Assembly (NCBI RefSeq): GCF_026241155.1
Contig: NZ_JAPFGP010000017.1
Coordinates: forward strand, 80,635 to 144,634
Direction of reading: 5' to 3'
Length of the DNA: 64,000 nt
From: Paucibacter sp. PLA-PC-4
GTDB taxonomy: Bacteria; Pseudomonadota; Gammaproteobacteria; Burkholderiales; Burkholderiaceae_C
The first letter of the stretch is position 1. Each line of letters starts with the position of its first letter. The notes beneath the pieces were generated by a model. The model was not told the origin of the DNA. It was given only the letters and a program-made list of their open reading frames with translations, and ran no database searches. This document shows positions 20,516 to 30,034 of the stretch, one piece after another. Position numbers and translations under genes: made by a program.

Positions 20516-22015
20516 ATGAAGAAAGCTACAACACCCACTACGCGCTGCGGTCCTCAGGCCAGCTCTCGCTTGATCCGCCTGACGTCGGCCATCGCGGCAT
20601 TGTTGACTCTGTCGGCTTGCTCTGTGGTGCCTGTGCAGCCCCTGGCGCCGCCAGTGTCACTGTCCGCCGCATTTACGCAGGCTGGGCCGGCCGCCGCGTC
20701 GGCTCAAGGCCTGGATGGCGCATGGTGGGCCGGCTACGGCGATCCGACGCTGACGACGCTGATCGAGCAGGCTTTGACGGCCAATCAGGATGTGGCGATA
20801 GCCCTGCAGCGTGTCGCTCAGGCGCGCGCGGGCCACGATGCCCAGGGCTCTCGTCTGTGGCCCACCGTGGGTGCACAGGCGTCCGTCTCGCGCAGCGACA
20901 GCGGACTGCCCGTGCCGATGAAGCAAGACATGCCCGACACGCGTGCGCTGCGTGCGGGTGTCGACGTGGCCTGGGAGATCGATCTTGCCGGTGGCGTGCG
21001 CGCCGCACGCGACGCGGCGCAGGCTGATGCCGCCGCCGCAAGCGCGGCTGTGAATGGAGTCCGGCTGCTGGTGGCCAGCGAAGTCGCGCGACAGTACTTC
21101 GTGCTGCGCGGTGCCGGGGAGCGGCAACGCATCGTGCAAGCCCTGGCAGCGGCTCAGCGTGAGACAGCGACCCGCGTGGAGAGCCGCTTTCGAGAAGGCC
21201 AGGCCAGCGCCTTCGACCTGGAAAGTGCGCATGCCGAGGCCGACGCGCTCGATGCGCAAGTGCCAGCGCTGCGGATGTTGGCCGGCATTTCTCAAACGCG
21301 ACTGGCCGTGCTGTTGGGTCGCAACCCATCGGCGCCTGTGGTCGGCCAGACCGATCTCTTTTCATGGCCCGACGTGCGGGAGATCGGCACCGGGCAGCCC
21401 AGTGAGCTGCTGAGGCGCCGCCCTGATCTGATCGCCGCCGAGGCCCTCGTCGCAGCCCAGACGCTGCGCGGCACTGAGTCGCGCGCGCAATGGTGGCCCA
21501 AGCTCTTTCTGAGCGCGCTCGTCGGTCGCCAGGACTTGCGCTTGAACGCACTGGATCTCGCCCCAGTGCGTTTTTCCAACGTCGCGCTGGCCTTCGCCGC
21601 ACCGATCTTCGATGCCGGCCGCATCGACGCCGGAATTCGTGGTCAATCCGCACGGGTCGAGGAGGCGTTGTTGGCCTGGCAGAGGGCAGTACTGGTGGCC
21701 GTGCAGGAGGTTGAGGAAGGCTTGCTCATGCGTACTCAGGACGCCGAGCGCACCGCTGCGTTAGCTCGCACCGTCGACCACCGCCGCCGCTCGCTGCAGC
21801 GAGCACAGTCACTGAAACGCGAAGGTCAGATCGATTTGCTGGTGCTGCTGGATGTGCAGCGCTCCGTGCTGTCCAGCGAACTCGCACTGTCGGACAGCCG
21901 GCTCCAGCAGGTGCTGTCCGAGGTGCGGCTCTACAAGGCCCTGGGTGGCGGGCTCGCGCCAATCCAGGTCAGCGCCGCCATGACTTCTTCTCTTGCCGTA
22001 AGGATGCCCCAGTGA
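20516..22015 (+). CDS. Outer-membrane efflux lipoprotein (NodT/OprM type)
   Basis: 499 residues. The lipobox LTLSAC (Cys near residue 36) marks an outer-membrane lipoprotein of the TolC-like NodT family. It has the typical start of the mature domain (WWAGYGDPTLTTLIEQALTANQD) and two coiled-coil OEP repeats. This family forms the outer channel of tripartite pumps. The ATG at 20516 lies within the direct repeat that carries the TetR operator. An in-frame TTG at 20495 lies inside the operator and is not favoured. Its TGA overlaps the GTG of the periplasmic adaptor, and the three pump genes are tightly coupled. Confidence 0.92.
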   Translation: MKKATTPTTRCGPQASSRLIRLTSAIAALLTLSACSVVPVQPLAPPVSLSAAFTQAGPAAASAQGLDGAWWAGYGDPTLTTLIEQALTANQDVAIALQRVAQARAGHDAQGSRLWPTVGAQASVSRSDSGLPVPMKQDMPDTRALRAGVDVAWEIDLAGGVRAARDAAQADAAAASAAVNGVRLLVASEVARQYFVLRGAGERQRIVQALAAAQRETATRVESRFREGQASAFDLESAHAEADALDAQVPALRMLAGISQTRLAVLLGRNPSAPVVGQTDLFSWPDVREIGTGQPSELLRRRPDLIAAEALVAAQTLRGTESRAQWWPKLFLSALVGRQDLRLNALDLAPVRFSNVALAFAAPIFDAGRIDAGIRGQSARVEEALLAWQRAVLVAVQEVEEGLLMRTQDAERTAALARTVDHRRRSLQRAQSLKREGQIDLLVLLDVQRSVLSSELALSDSRLQQVLSEVRLYKALGGGLAPIQVSAAMTSSLAVRMPQ

Positions 22016-23148
22016 AAAGGACCTTCCCCGCCTTGTCGCTCGCGACCGTTGCCGCAGCCGCCGGCGCGCTGCTGGCCGCCTGCAGTGAACCGACTGCTCC
22101 TATTGCCGTCGTCAGGCCGGTCTTCGTTACCACAGTGACGCAGGCCACGTCTTCGCAAACGCGCTCGTTCACCGCCGTTGTGCGCGCCCGTGTCGAAACT
22201 GATCTTGGATTCCGAGCAGGCGGCAAGGTCGTGGAACGGCTGGTCGAGGTCGGCGACGTCGTTAAGGCCGGCCAGGCGCTGGCGCGGCTGGACCCGCTCG
22301 ACTACCAGCTTGCCGAAAGAGCCGCCGCCGACCAGGTGCAAGCAGCATCCGTAGATGCGCAGCAGGCCGCGTCCGATGAGGCCCGCTTGAGCCGCCTGCT
22401 GGCCGATGGCTCAGTGGGCGCTGCCGACCACGAGCGCCAGAAGGCCCGCGCTGACGCAGCTGCAGCCCGGCTGGAGCTGGCCCGCCGTCAACTTGACCTG
22501 GCGCGCAATAGGGAAGGCTACACCTCGCTGGTCGCGCCCTATGCCGGCGTGATCACCGCGCTGCGCTTCGAGCGCGGTCAGGTGGTGGCCGAAGGCCAGC
22601 CGGTGTTGTCTATTGCCCGAGAGGGCGAGCGAGAGATCGTCGCCGACCTGCCGGAGGAATGGGTCGGTCGGGTACGCGGGCTCACGGCTTGGGCCGCGCC
22701 CTGGAACGAAACGACGTCTGCGCTGCGGCTGGTCCTGCGAGGGCTCTCTCCTGTAGCCAATGCGCAGGCCCGGACCTTTCGCGTGCGCTACGCCGCAGCC
22801 CCGGAATCGCGTGCCGCAGCCGCTGCCCTGCCACTGGGAAGCACGCTGCAGCTGAACTTGTCTGGAAAGCCCGTCGGCCCGGCATCAGCGATGTTGCCAG
22901 TCACCGCGCTGGTGAAGGCTAGCGGGTCGGCAGGCGTCTGGGTGCTGAATGCCAAGGGGTCGGGTCTGGTCTTCAATCCAGTTCAGGTGGTGCGCGTGGA
23001 TGACGCCACCGTGCATGTCTCCGGCCTGGCCCTTGGCAGCCGTGTCGTCAGCGTAGGTGCTCAGAAGCTGGATGCTGGCACCGCAGTTCGCGCCATCGAA
23101 CGCACACCCGAAGCCGCCCCGGCTGCCATGACAAAGAGCAGCTCATGA
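22012..23148 (+). CDS. RND efflux periplasmic adaptor (MFP/HlyD family)
   Basis: 378 residues starting at a GTG that overlaps the stop of the outer-membrane gene (GTGA). It has a lipoprotein signal with LLAAC (Cys near 24), the barrel-sandwich start TDLGFRAGGKVVERLVEVGDVV (about 65-85), a coiled-coil hairpin (about 100-165), and a beta-barrel with GVITALRFERGQVV. It joins the inner-membrane RND pump to the outer channel. Its stop overlaps the pump ATG (ATGA). The substrate is not predictable from sequence. Confidence 0.92.
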   Translation: MKRTFPALSLATVAAAAGALLAACSEPTAPIAVVRPVFVTTVTQATSSQTRSFTAVVRARVETDLGFRAGGKVVERLVEVGDVVKAGQALARLDPLDYQLAERAAADQVQAASVDAQQAASDEARLSRLLADGSVGAADHERQKARADAAAARLELARRQLDLARNREGYTSLVAPYAGVITALRFERGQVVAEGQPVLSIAREGEREIVADLPEEWVGRVRGLTAWAAPWNETTSALRLVLRGLSPVANAQARTFRVRYAAAPESRAAAAALPLGSTLQLNLSGKPVGPASAMLPVTALVKASGSAGVWVLNAKGSGLVFNPVQVVRVDDATVHVSGLALGSRVVSVGAQKLDAGTAVRAIERTPEAAPAAMTKSSS

Positions 23149-26100
23149 AACGCTTCAATCTCTCGGAATGGGCCGTCACTCATCGACCGATGGTGTTGTT
23201 CCTGCTCATCGCGACACTGATTGTCGGCGGTCTGTCCTTCAGCCGGCTGGGCCGCCTGGAGGATCCGAACTTCGACGTGCCGCAGATGACAGCCATCGTT
23301 GTGTGGCCTGGCGCCACCTCGCAGGACGTGCAGGACCAGGTGCTCAACCGCATCGAGCGCAGGCTGCAGGAGCTGGATCAGTTTGAGTACGTGCGCAGCT
23401 TCGCGCGCCAGGGCTACGGTGGTATCACGCTGTGGATGAAGGGCGGCAGCAGCACGAAGGAGCTGGAAAACGCCTGGTACCAGGTGCGCAAAAAGATCGG
23501 CGATGTGCGCCAGGAATTTCCGGACGGCGTGCGTGGGCCTTTCTTCAACGACGAGTACAACGACCGCTACAGCGTGCTCTATGCGCTGAGTGCTCCCGAC
23601 CTTTCGATGGCCGAGTTGCTCGTTGTCACTGAGGACGTGAAGCGGCGCATCCAGGGCGTGACCGGTGCGGCCAAGGTCGATGTGCTGGGCAAGCAGGCCG
23701 AGCGTGTGTATGTGGAGCTGTCCACGCGACGGCTGGCGGCGCTTGGCATCGCGCCGACGGCGGTGTTTGATTCGCTGGCGCGCCAGAATCTTGTCGCCCC
23801 TGCCGGTTCGTCGGATGCGACTCACGACCGTGTGCAGGTTCGGGTGGACGGTCGTTTGCACAGCGCCTCAGATGTCGCCAACGTGACGATCGAGGTGGGC
23901 GGTCAGCTGCTGCGGCTCGCTGACATCGCGACCGTTCGCTCCGGCTACGAGGAGCCGCCGGGCATGACCATCCGCCACAACGGTGTGCCGGTGCTGGCCA
24001 TCGGCGTGACGATGCAAGGCAACGGCAATGTGCTGGACTTCGGGCGCGCACTCGACCAGCGGGTGGCGCAGTTGCGTCAGGAGCTGCCGGTGGGCGTGCA
24101 GATCGAGCAGTACGCGGATCAGCCCCGCGTGGTAGCGGAGTCGGTCTGGGAGTTCGAGCGCGTTTTTCTTGAGGCGCTTGCCATCGTGCTCGCCGTGTCG
24201 TTCTTGTTCCTGGGCTGGCGCACTGGCATCGTGGTGGCTGCGTCGGTGCCGCTGGTGCTCGGATTAGTCGCTGCCGTCATGTATGCCGCAGGCTGGAATC
24301 TTGATCGCATCTCGCTTGGCGCACTGATCATCGCGCTCGGATTGTTGGTGGACGACGCCATCATTGCGGTGGAGATGATGGTGGTGAAGCTGGAGCAAGG
24401 ATGGGATCGGATGCGTGCGGCGACGTATGTCTACACGTCCACCGCATTCCCCATGCTCACCGGCACGCTGATCACGGCAGCTGGGTTCATGCCGGTGGGG
24501 TTTGCAAAGTCGATCGCTGGTCAGTATGCGGGCGGCATCTTCTGGATCGTGGGTGTGGCACTCGTGCTGTCCTGGGTTGTCGCAGTGGTCTTTACGCCCT
24601 ACCTGGGCATGCTGCTGCTGCCTAAGAACCTGGCAGCCGGCGGCCATCACGACGTCTACGATCGGCCTGTATACCGCCGGCTGCGCAAGGTCGTGGACTG
24701 GGCGGTACAGCGCCGGGCGTTGGTGCTGGCGCTCACAGTGTTGGCCTTCGTTGTCGCAGGCGCCGGCATGCTGAAGGTACAGCAGCAGTTCTTCCCCACC
24801 GCTTCACGGCCGGAACTCTTGGTGGATCTGCGGCTTCGCGAGGGCGCCTCGTTCGCTGCCACCTCCGCCCAAGTCAAGCTGCTCGAGGCGCGACTGGCGA
24901 AGGACCCGGACATTGAGTTCTTCACCGCCTATACGGGCGCCGGCACGCCGCGCTTTTATCTGTCGATTCAGCCGGAGTTGCCCAATCCAGGCTTTGCCCA
25001 GTTTGTTGTCAAGACGGCGGGCATCGAGCAGCGTGAACGCGTGCGCACCCGACTGAGGGAGCTATTCGAGAAAGGCGAGGCCTTGCCCGACGTCCAGGCG
25101 CGCGTGCAGCGTCTGGAGTTCGGCCCGCCGGTGGGTTTTCCGGTCCAGTTCCGCGTCATCGGGCCTGACAAAGCGCAGGTTCGTGAGATCGCCTATCGCG
25201 TGCGCGATACAGTGCGCGAGAGCCCCTTGGTGCGTGACACGCAGCTGGATTGGAACGAGCAGGTCCGCTCGGTGCAGATTCACGTCGATCAGGACAAGGC
25301 CAAGCTGCTCGGGCTGACCAGTGCGGACATCCAGAGTCTGGTCCAGACGACGCTTGACGGTGCGACGGTCACGCAGATACGCCGCGGTGAAGAGCTGGTC
25401 GACGTCGTGGTGCGGGCGACTCCCGAGGAACGTAAGAACATCGGTGGCCTGGGTGACCTGCAAGTGTTCACGCGCGGCGGCGTCACTGTGCCGCTATCGC
25501 AGCTGGCGCGCATCGAGCCGGGCTTCGAAGAGCCGGTGCTGTGGCGACGCAACCGCGAAATGGCCCTCACCGTGCGCAGTGATGTTGTCGATGGCGTACA
25601 GGGCCCCCATGCTACGGCGCAGATCCGGCCGTCGCTCCAAACCCTCATCGACAGCCTGCCGCCGGGGTACCGCATCGAAGAAGGCGGTGCCATCGAAGAG
25701 AGCGACAAGGCCAACAAGGCCTTGTTCGCGGTGTTTCCGATCATGTTCGCCGTGATGCTGACCCTGTTGATGATCCAACTACAGAGTTTCTCGCGGCTGC
25801 TGATCGTGTTCCTGACCGGCCCGCTGGCGCTGATCGGCGTGGTGCCGGCATTGCTGCTGTTCCAGGCGCCGTTCGGCTTTGTCGCCCTGCTGGGCGTGAT
25901 TGCGCTGGGCGGGATGATCATGCGTAATTCCATCATTCTCGTCGATCAGATCGATCAGGACATCGCGCGAGGCGTCGCGCCGTGGACCGCCATCGTCGAC
26001 GCCACGGTGCGGCGCTCGCGACCGGTGGTGCTGACGGCTGCCGCAGCCGTGCTGGCGATGATCCCGTTGTCGCGCAGTGTCTTCTGGGGACCGATGGCCA

Positions 26101-26240
26101 TCTCGATCATGGGTGGCCTCATCGTCGCCACAGCGCTCACCCTTGTCTTCGTGCCGGCACTGTACGCCGCGTGGTTCCGTGTCCGGCGCGACAGCCCGGC
26201 CTTGGTGCCCACCACGGCGGCAATGACGGCCTCCGCTTGA
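23145..26240 (+). CDS. RND efflux pump, inner-membrane transporter
   Basis: 1031 residues, the standard size for an AcrB-like proton-driven pump. It has a transmembrane helix at about 15-35, two large periplasmic loops (about 40-335 and 560-860), and helix blocks with the proton-relay motif GLLVDDAIIAVEMM in TM4. It belongs to the HAE1-like branch whose opening reads LEDPNFDVPQMTAIVVWPGA. It is the third gene of the TetR-controlled operon. No terminator is visible after it, so the SDR gene 86 nt downstream may be cotranscribed. Confidence 0.94.
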   Translation: MKRFNLSEWAVTHRPMVLFLLIATLIVGGLSFSRLGRLEDPNFDVPQMTAIVVWPGATSQDVQDQVLNRIERRLQELDQFEYVRSFARQGYGGITLWMKGGSSTKELENAWYQVRKKIGDVRQEFPDGVRGPFFNDEYNDRYSVLYALSAPDLSMAELLVVTEDVKRRIQGVTGAAKVDVLGKQAERVYVELSTRRLAALGIAPTAVFDSLARQNLVAPAGSSDATHDRVQVRVDGRLHSASDVANVTIEVGGQLLRLADIATVRSGYEEPPGMTIRHNGVPVLAIGVTMQGNGNVLDFGRALDQRVAQLRQELPVGVQIEQYADQPRVVAESVWEFERVFLEALAIVLAVSFLFLGWRTGIVVAASVPLVLGLVAAVMYAAGWNLDRISLGALIIALGLLVDDAIIAVEMMVVKLEQGWDRMRAATYVYTSTAFPMLTGTLITAAGFMPVGFAKSIAGQYAGGIFWIVGVALVLSWVVAVVFTPYLGMLLLPKNLAAGGHHDVYDRPVYRRLRKVVDWAVQRRALVLALTVLAFVVAGAGMLKVQQQFFPTASRPELLVDLRLREGASFAATSAQVKLLEARLAKDPDIEFFTAYTGAGTPRFYLSIQPELPNPGFAQFVVKTAGIEQRERVRTRLRELFEKGEALPDVQARVQRLEFGPPVGFPVQFRVIGPDKAQVREIAYRVRDTVRESPLVRDTQLDWNEQVRSVQIHVDQDKAKLLGLTSADIQSLVQTTLDGATVTQIRRGEELVDVVVRATPEERKNIGGLGDLQVFTRGGVTVPLSQLARIEPGFEEPVLWRRNREMALTVRSDVVDGVQGPHATAQIRPSLQTLIDSLPPGYRIEEGGAIEESDKANKALFAVFPIMFAVMLTLLMIQLQSFSRLLIVFLTGPLALIGVVPALLLFQAPFGFVALLGVIALGGMIMRNSIILVDQIDQDIARGVAPWTAIVDATVRRSRPVVLTAAAAVLAMIPLSRSVFWGPMAISIMGGLIVATALTLVFVPALYAAWFRVRRDSPALVPTTAAMTASA

Positions 26241-26326
26241 AGGATAGACACCCCGCGATTCGATGTCCAAAGCAGGCATTGGTAATGGCCTGTCACTGGC
26301 AGATTAACGGAGAAAGTGAGATATCA

Positions 26327-27148
26327 ATGTCAACATTTCAAAACCAGCAGCCCGTGGCCATGGTCACTGGGGCGACGGCAGGCATCGGTGCGGCCACCGT
26401 CCAAGCGCTGCATGCCGCCGGCTATCGCGTTTTCGGGACCTACCTTCGGCCCCCTATGACGAGGCTACCCGGCATCGACTACGTGGCCTGCGACGTGACC
26501 GAAGACCGGAAGGTTGAAGCGGCGGTGCGTGAGGTGCTTGCCAAGACTGGCCGTATCGATCTGCTGGTCAACAACGCAGGCGTTGGCTTGATCGGCGCTG
26601 CGGAGGAGTCTTCGCTCGAACAAGCCCGGTCCGTGTTTGATGTCAACATCTTCGGCGTGATTCGAATGACCAACGCTGTTCTGCCCGCGATGCGCCAGCA
26701 GCGGTCGGGCCGCATCGTCAACATCAGCTCGTTGATGGGCCTGATTCCCGCGCCCTTCATGGCGCTGTACTCGTCGAGCAAACATGCGGTGGAGGGCTAC
26801 TCGCAGTCGCTCGACCACGAGCTCAGAGTCAGCGGAATCAGGGTCGTTCTCATCGAACCGAGCTACACGCGTACCGCGTTCGAGAGCAAGGCCATGATGG
26901 CCGACCGGAAGAGCGAGCACTATGCGCTGGCACGCGCGAACGCTGAAGCCGTGATGAGTGCGGAGACTGCGAGAGCCAACCCACCGGAAGTCGTGGCCGA
27001 GACGGTGGTCGCCGCCGCTACGGCTGCGAAGCCGCAACTGCGCTACGCCGCTGGTCGCGACGCAGCAACGGTCAGCCTGCTCAGGCGCTTTGTGCCGACC
27101 TCGGCATTTGACAGGAGTTTGCGAAAGCGGATGCGGATGCCCGCATAG
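26327..27148 (+). CDS. Short-chain dehydrogenase/reductase (SDR)
   Basis: 273 residues with a classical Rossmann start (VTGATAGIGAAT, TGxxxGxG), NNAGVG, the catalytic Ser in VNISSLMG and the YxxxK pair in YSSSKHAVEG. It is an NAD(P)-dependent oxidoreductase of unknown substrate. The ATG is preceded by ACGGAGAAAG. It follows the efflux operon by 86 nt on the same strand, and convergent LysR lies 112 nt beyond. Such SDRs often travel with efflux and LysR genes, but no specific pathway is indicated. Confidence 0.9.
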   Translation: MSTFQNQQPVAMVTGATAGIGAATVQALHAAGYRVFGTYLRPPMTRLPGIDYVACDVTEDRKVEAAVREVLAKTGRIDLLVNNAGVGLIGAAEESSLEQARSVFDVNIFGVIRMTNAVLPAMRQQRSGRIVNISSLMGLIPAPFMALYSSSKHAVEGYSQSLDHELRVSGIRVVLIEPSYTRTAFESKAMMADRKSEHYALARANAEAVMSAETARANPPEVVAETVVAAATAAKPQLRYAAGRDAATVSLLRRFVPTSAFDRSLRKRMRMPA

Positions 27149-27260
27149 GCAAGGCAAGTTGGTCTGGGACTTGTCCAGGGAGACAGAGGGAAATCGGCCT
27201 AGAGCATCCACCCTACACACCTTTGCGCCCCACATGGTTCGGCCGCTTGAACTGGTCGAG

Positions 27261-28166
27261 CTACCGGGCATCGTTTGCGTCGAAGCGTAGGGCCTTGAGC
27301 ACCAGGGTAAAGGCTGGCGACGGCTGCCGGCGACTCGGGTAGTACAAGTGGTAGCCAGCGAAGGGCGGACACCAGTCTTCCAGCACGCGCACCAAGCTGC
27401 CATCGAGTAGATGCCGGCCTAGCTCGTCTTCAGGCAACAGACTGATGCCCAGCCCCGCAAGCGCCGCGTCGACCTGTGGCGGTGCCGTGTTGAAGATCAG
27501 CGGACCGTCCACACGCACGTTCACCTGTTTGCCGCGCCTGCTGAAGTCCCAGACGTAGAGACCGCCGGAGGTCGGCATGCGCTGGTTGATACAGCGATGC
27601 GATGTGAGGTCCTGGGGCGTCTTTGGCTTCGGGTGATGCTCGAAGTAGCCCGGCGATGCCACCACTGCCATGCGCAGCGGCGGCCCTATCGGAACCGCGA
27701 TCATGTCCTTGTCTATCGTGCTGCCCAGACGCACGCCCGCATCGAATCGGTCGGCGACGATGTCGCGAAACCCATAGTTCATGTCGAACTCGAGCGTGAT
27801 GTCGGGATATTTGTGCAGCAAGGGCTCGAGTTTTGGCATCAGCACGGTGCGCAGCACGTTGTCACCGCAGGTGATGCGCACGGTTCCAGCCGGCTTGTCG
27901 CGCAGCGCGGTGAGCGCATCGAGTTCGGCTTCTATTTCGTCGAAGCGGTGGCCGATGGCCTGGGCCAGGCGATCACCCGCCGCGGTCGGCGCGACGCTGC
28001 GCGTGGTGCGCGTAAGCAGGCGGATCTGCAGCCGATCTTCCAGACCTCGGATGGCTTGGCTCAGCGCAGATTGGGTGACGCCCAGCGTTGCAGCGGCTCG
28101 GGTGAAGCTTCCTTCGCGGGCCACGGTCACGAAAGCGAGAAGGTCGTTGAGATTTCGTCTGGCCAT
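27261..28166 (-). CDS. LysR-family transcriptional regulator
   Basis: 301 residues, standard length. The winged helix is at 1-60 (LLAFVTVAREGSFTRAAATL, then GVTQSALSQAIRGLEDRL), and a periplasmic-binding-like effector domain at about 90-295. It is transcribed away from a Tat-exported hydrolase and four further genes. The gap carries a 15-bp LysR-type box at 28197-28211. The effector is unknown. Confidence 0.92.
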   Translation of the reverse strand: MARRNLNDLLAFVTVAREGSFTRAAATLGVTQSALSQAIRGLEDRLQIRLLTRTTRSVAPTAAGDRLAQAIGHRFDEIEAELDALTALRDKPAGTVRITCGDNVLRTVLMPKLEPLLHKYPDITLEFDMNYGFRDIVADRFDAGVRLGSTIDKDMIAVPIGPPLRMAVVASPGYFEHHPKPKTPQDLTSHRCINQRMPTSGGLYVWDFSRRGKQVNVRVDGPLIFNTAPPQVDAALAGLGISLLPEDELGRHLLDGSLVRVLEDWCPPFAGYHLYYPSRRQPSPAFTLVLKALRFDANDAR

Positions 28167-28196
28167 CGGTGTTTCATCTGGTTTGATTAGTCCACC

Positions 28197-28211
28197 TTAT
28201 AAACGGAATAA
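28197..28211. promoter_or_regulatory. LysR-type box (TTAT-N7-ATAA)
   Basis: A 15-bp interrupted palindrome containing the T-N11-A pattern sits 31 nt from the lysR ATG and about 104 nt before the hydrolase start. Position and symmetry fit the recognition site of the adjacent LysR protein, which would autoregulate and activate the divergent genes. Confidence 0.45.
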
Positions 28212-28314
28212 GCATCCATCACCTAGTCAAGGTCTCCAAGCGCAGCCAGACTTCGTGCCATTCCAGCAATGCACTCACCGGACACGCCGTATGGCTGATT
28301 CAAGAAGCACAGAC

Positions 28315-29505
28315 ATGACCACCCTCATCGCATCTCAGAACTCCGCTGTCCACAGCGACCAGGAGCGCATACCGCAGCGGCGTGGCTTTCTCAGAAGCGC
28401 AGGCGCCAGCCTGGTCGCGCTCGGCGGTCTGGCGGCGGGCACGTCGCTCGCTCAGGGTCACCAGGGGGCCGACACAGCCGGGCCGGGCTTTGCGGGCCGG
28501 GTGCTCCCGGATGCCGATAACTTCTACCAAAGTCCCGGCGTGAGCACGCGCAAGGTTCGCTTCCGCAACCAGTACGGGATGGACATCGCCGGCCATTTGT
28601 TCGTCCCCAAGAAGATGAACCGCACCAGCAGCAATGCCGCCATCGTCGTCGGTCACCCCATGGGCGCAGTCAAAGAGCAAAGTGCCAACCTCTATGCCAC
28701 AAAGATGGCCGAGCAAGGCTTCGTGGCGCTGTCGATCGACCTGCCGTTCTGGGGCGAGAGCGAGGGCCGCCCACGCAACGCCGTGTCACCTGACCTTTAT
28801 GCCGAAGCTTTCAGTGCTGCCGTGGACTACCTGGGCACGCAGCCCGTCGTTGACCGGGAACGAATCGGCGTGATCGGCGTGTGCGGCAGCGCCAGCTTCG
28901 CCATCAGCGCCGCCAAGATCGATTCCCGCATGAAGGCCATTGCGACGGTCAGCATGTACGACATGGGCGCGGCCAACCGCCAAGCGCTGAATCAGTCGCA
29001 GACGTTGTCGCAGCGCAAGGCCATCATTGACCGAGCGGCACGGCAGCGTGACGTTGAGTTCTCTGGCGGCGAAGCCGAGTACACCAGCGGCACGGTTCAC
29101 GAAATCACCGCAGCTTCGCATCCCATCGAGCGGGAGTTCTACGACTTCTACCGTACCCCGCGCGGGGAGTACACGCCGCCCGGGCAGTCGCCGCTGCTGA
29201 CCACACACCCCACGCTGAGCAGCAATGTGAAGTTCATGAACTTCTATCCGTTCAACGATATCGAGACGATCTCGCCGCGGCCGATGCTATTCATCACCGG
29301 CACCGAAGCGCACTCGCGAGAGTTCAGCGAGGGAGCCTATCAGCGCGCCGCCGAACCCAAGGAGTTGCACTGGGTACCTGGCGCCGGTCATGTCGATCTG
29401 TACGACCGGGTGAACCTCATCCCGTGGAGCAAGCTCACCGCGTTCTTCGCCCTGCACCTGGGGCGCGATGCCCAGCGGTTCCAACGCGGCAACCAAGCGG
29501 GTTGA
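28315..29505 (+). CDS. Tat-exported alpha/beta hydrolase
   Basis: About 396 residues. A twin-arginine signal is evident (RRGFLRSAG then a hydrophobic stretch ending SLAQG), so the enzyme should be exported folded. The mature part is an alpha/beta hydrolase of the dienelactone-hydrolase-like YcjY kind: AIVVGHPMGAVKEQS, SIDLPFWGESEG, a nucleophile-elbow region reading GVCGSASFA, and a C-terminal His in VPGAGHVDLYD. The substrate is unknown. The ATG at 28315 or one at 28291 could be used, and neither has a strong Shine-Dalgarno. It heads the run hydrolase-cupin-CMD-acetyltransferase-cyclophilin-like. Confidence 0.82.
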   Translation: MTTLIASQNSAVHSDQERIPQRRGFLRSAGASLVALGGLAAGTSLAQGHQGADTAGPGFAGRVLPDADNFYQSPGVSTRKVRFRNQYGMDIAGHLFVPKKMNRTSSNAAIVVGHPMGAVKEQSANLYATKMAEQGFVALSIDLPFWGESEGRPRNAVSPDLYAEAFSAAVDYLGTQPVVDRERIGVIGVCGSASFAISAAKIDSRMKAIATVSMYDMGAANRQALNQSQTLSQRKAIIDRAARQRDVEFSGGEAEYTSGTVHEITAASHPIEREFYDFYRTPRGEYTPPGQSPLLTTHPTLSSNVKFMNFYPFNDIETISPRPMLFITGTEAHSREFSEGAYQRAAEPKELHWVPGAGHVDLYDRVNLIPWSKLTAFFALHLGRDAQRFQRGNQAG

Positions 29506-29530
29506 TGCCATTTCGACAAGGACACTCATC

Positions 29531-29971
29531 ATGACCAACAAGCACATTTCAATAACGGCCGTCCTGGCCGGCGCCTGTGTTCAGTTGACTGTTTGGGCTG
29601 CAAATGCCCAGACCACTGTGCCGCTGGCCGCGCAGGAGGTCGTTCGAGCGGGTGCGCAGGCTTCGCAGGTCGGGCCTGCCGAGTTCTTCACCGGCCGGGT
29701 TCGCGTTGATCCCGTCTGGTGCGCCAATGAAGAGATCAACGCCAAAGGCGGTCTGGTGACTTTCGATCCGGGCGCACGCTCGGCATGGCGCACGCACCCA
29801 CGTGGACAGCGCCTGATGGTGATGTCTGGGCTAGGCCCGACACAGCAGTGGGGCCAGCCTGCGCAGATCCTTCGGCCCGGCGACATCGCCTCGCGCCCAC
29901 GCGGGGTGAAGCATTGGCACGGCATCGGGCCGACGATGGCCATCACGCGGCTGCATGCGACAGGCACTTGA
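29531..29971 (+). CDS. Exported cupin protein, truncated by an in-frame stop
   Basis: 146 residues: a signal peptide (cleavage near NAQT, about residue 27) and one cupin barrel (GGLVTFDPGARSAW, then PRGVKHWHG). Relatives carry WHTHP in the first metal motif, but here it is WRTHP, so a metal-binding His is lost. The frame meets TGA at 29969-29971. The next 20 codons without frame change read [20 protein letters not shown], the normal family C-terminus. Both features suggest a decaying gene. A sequencing error at the stop is possible, although the His change would remain. Related cupins include manganese-dependent mandelonitrile lyases. Confidence 0.75.
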   Translation: MTNKHISITAVLAGACVQLTVWAANAQTTVPLAAQEVVRAGAQASQVGPAEFFTGRVRVDPVWCANEEINAKGGLVTFDPGARSAWRTHPRGQRLMVMSGLGPTQQWGQPAQILRPGDIASRPRGVKHWHGIGPTMAITRLHATGT

Positions 29972-30034
29972 GTCGACGGCAAGAACGTCACCTGGACGGA
30001 GAAAGTCAGTGATGAGCAATACAACGCGCGCTAA
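29972..30034 (+). other. In-frame continuation of the cupin after the TGA
   Basis: These 21 codons (including TAA at 30032-30034) stay in the cupin frame and encode the conserved family tail with EKVSDEQYN. The tail overlaps the start of the following CMD gene (ATG at 30012) in another frame. This shows the ancestral cupin was about 167 residues long and overlapped its neighbour. Confidence 0.65.
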
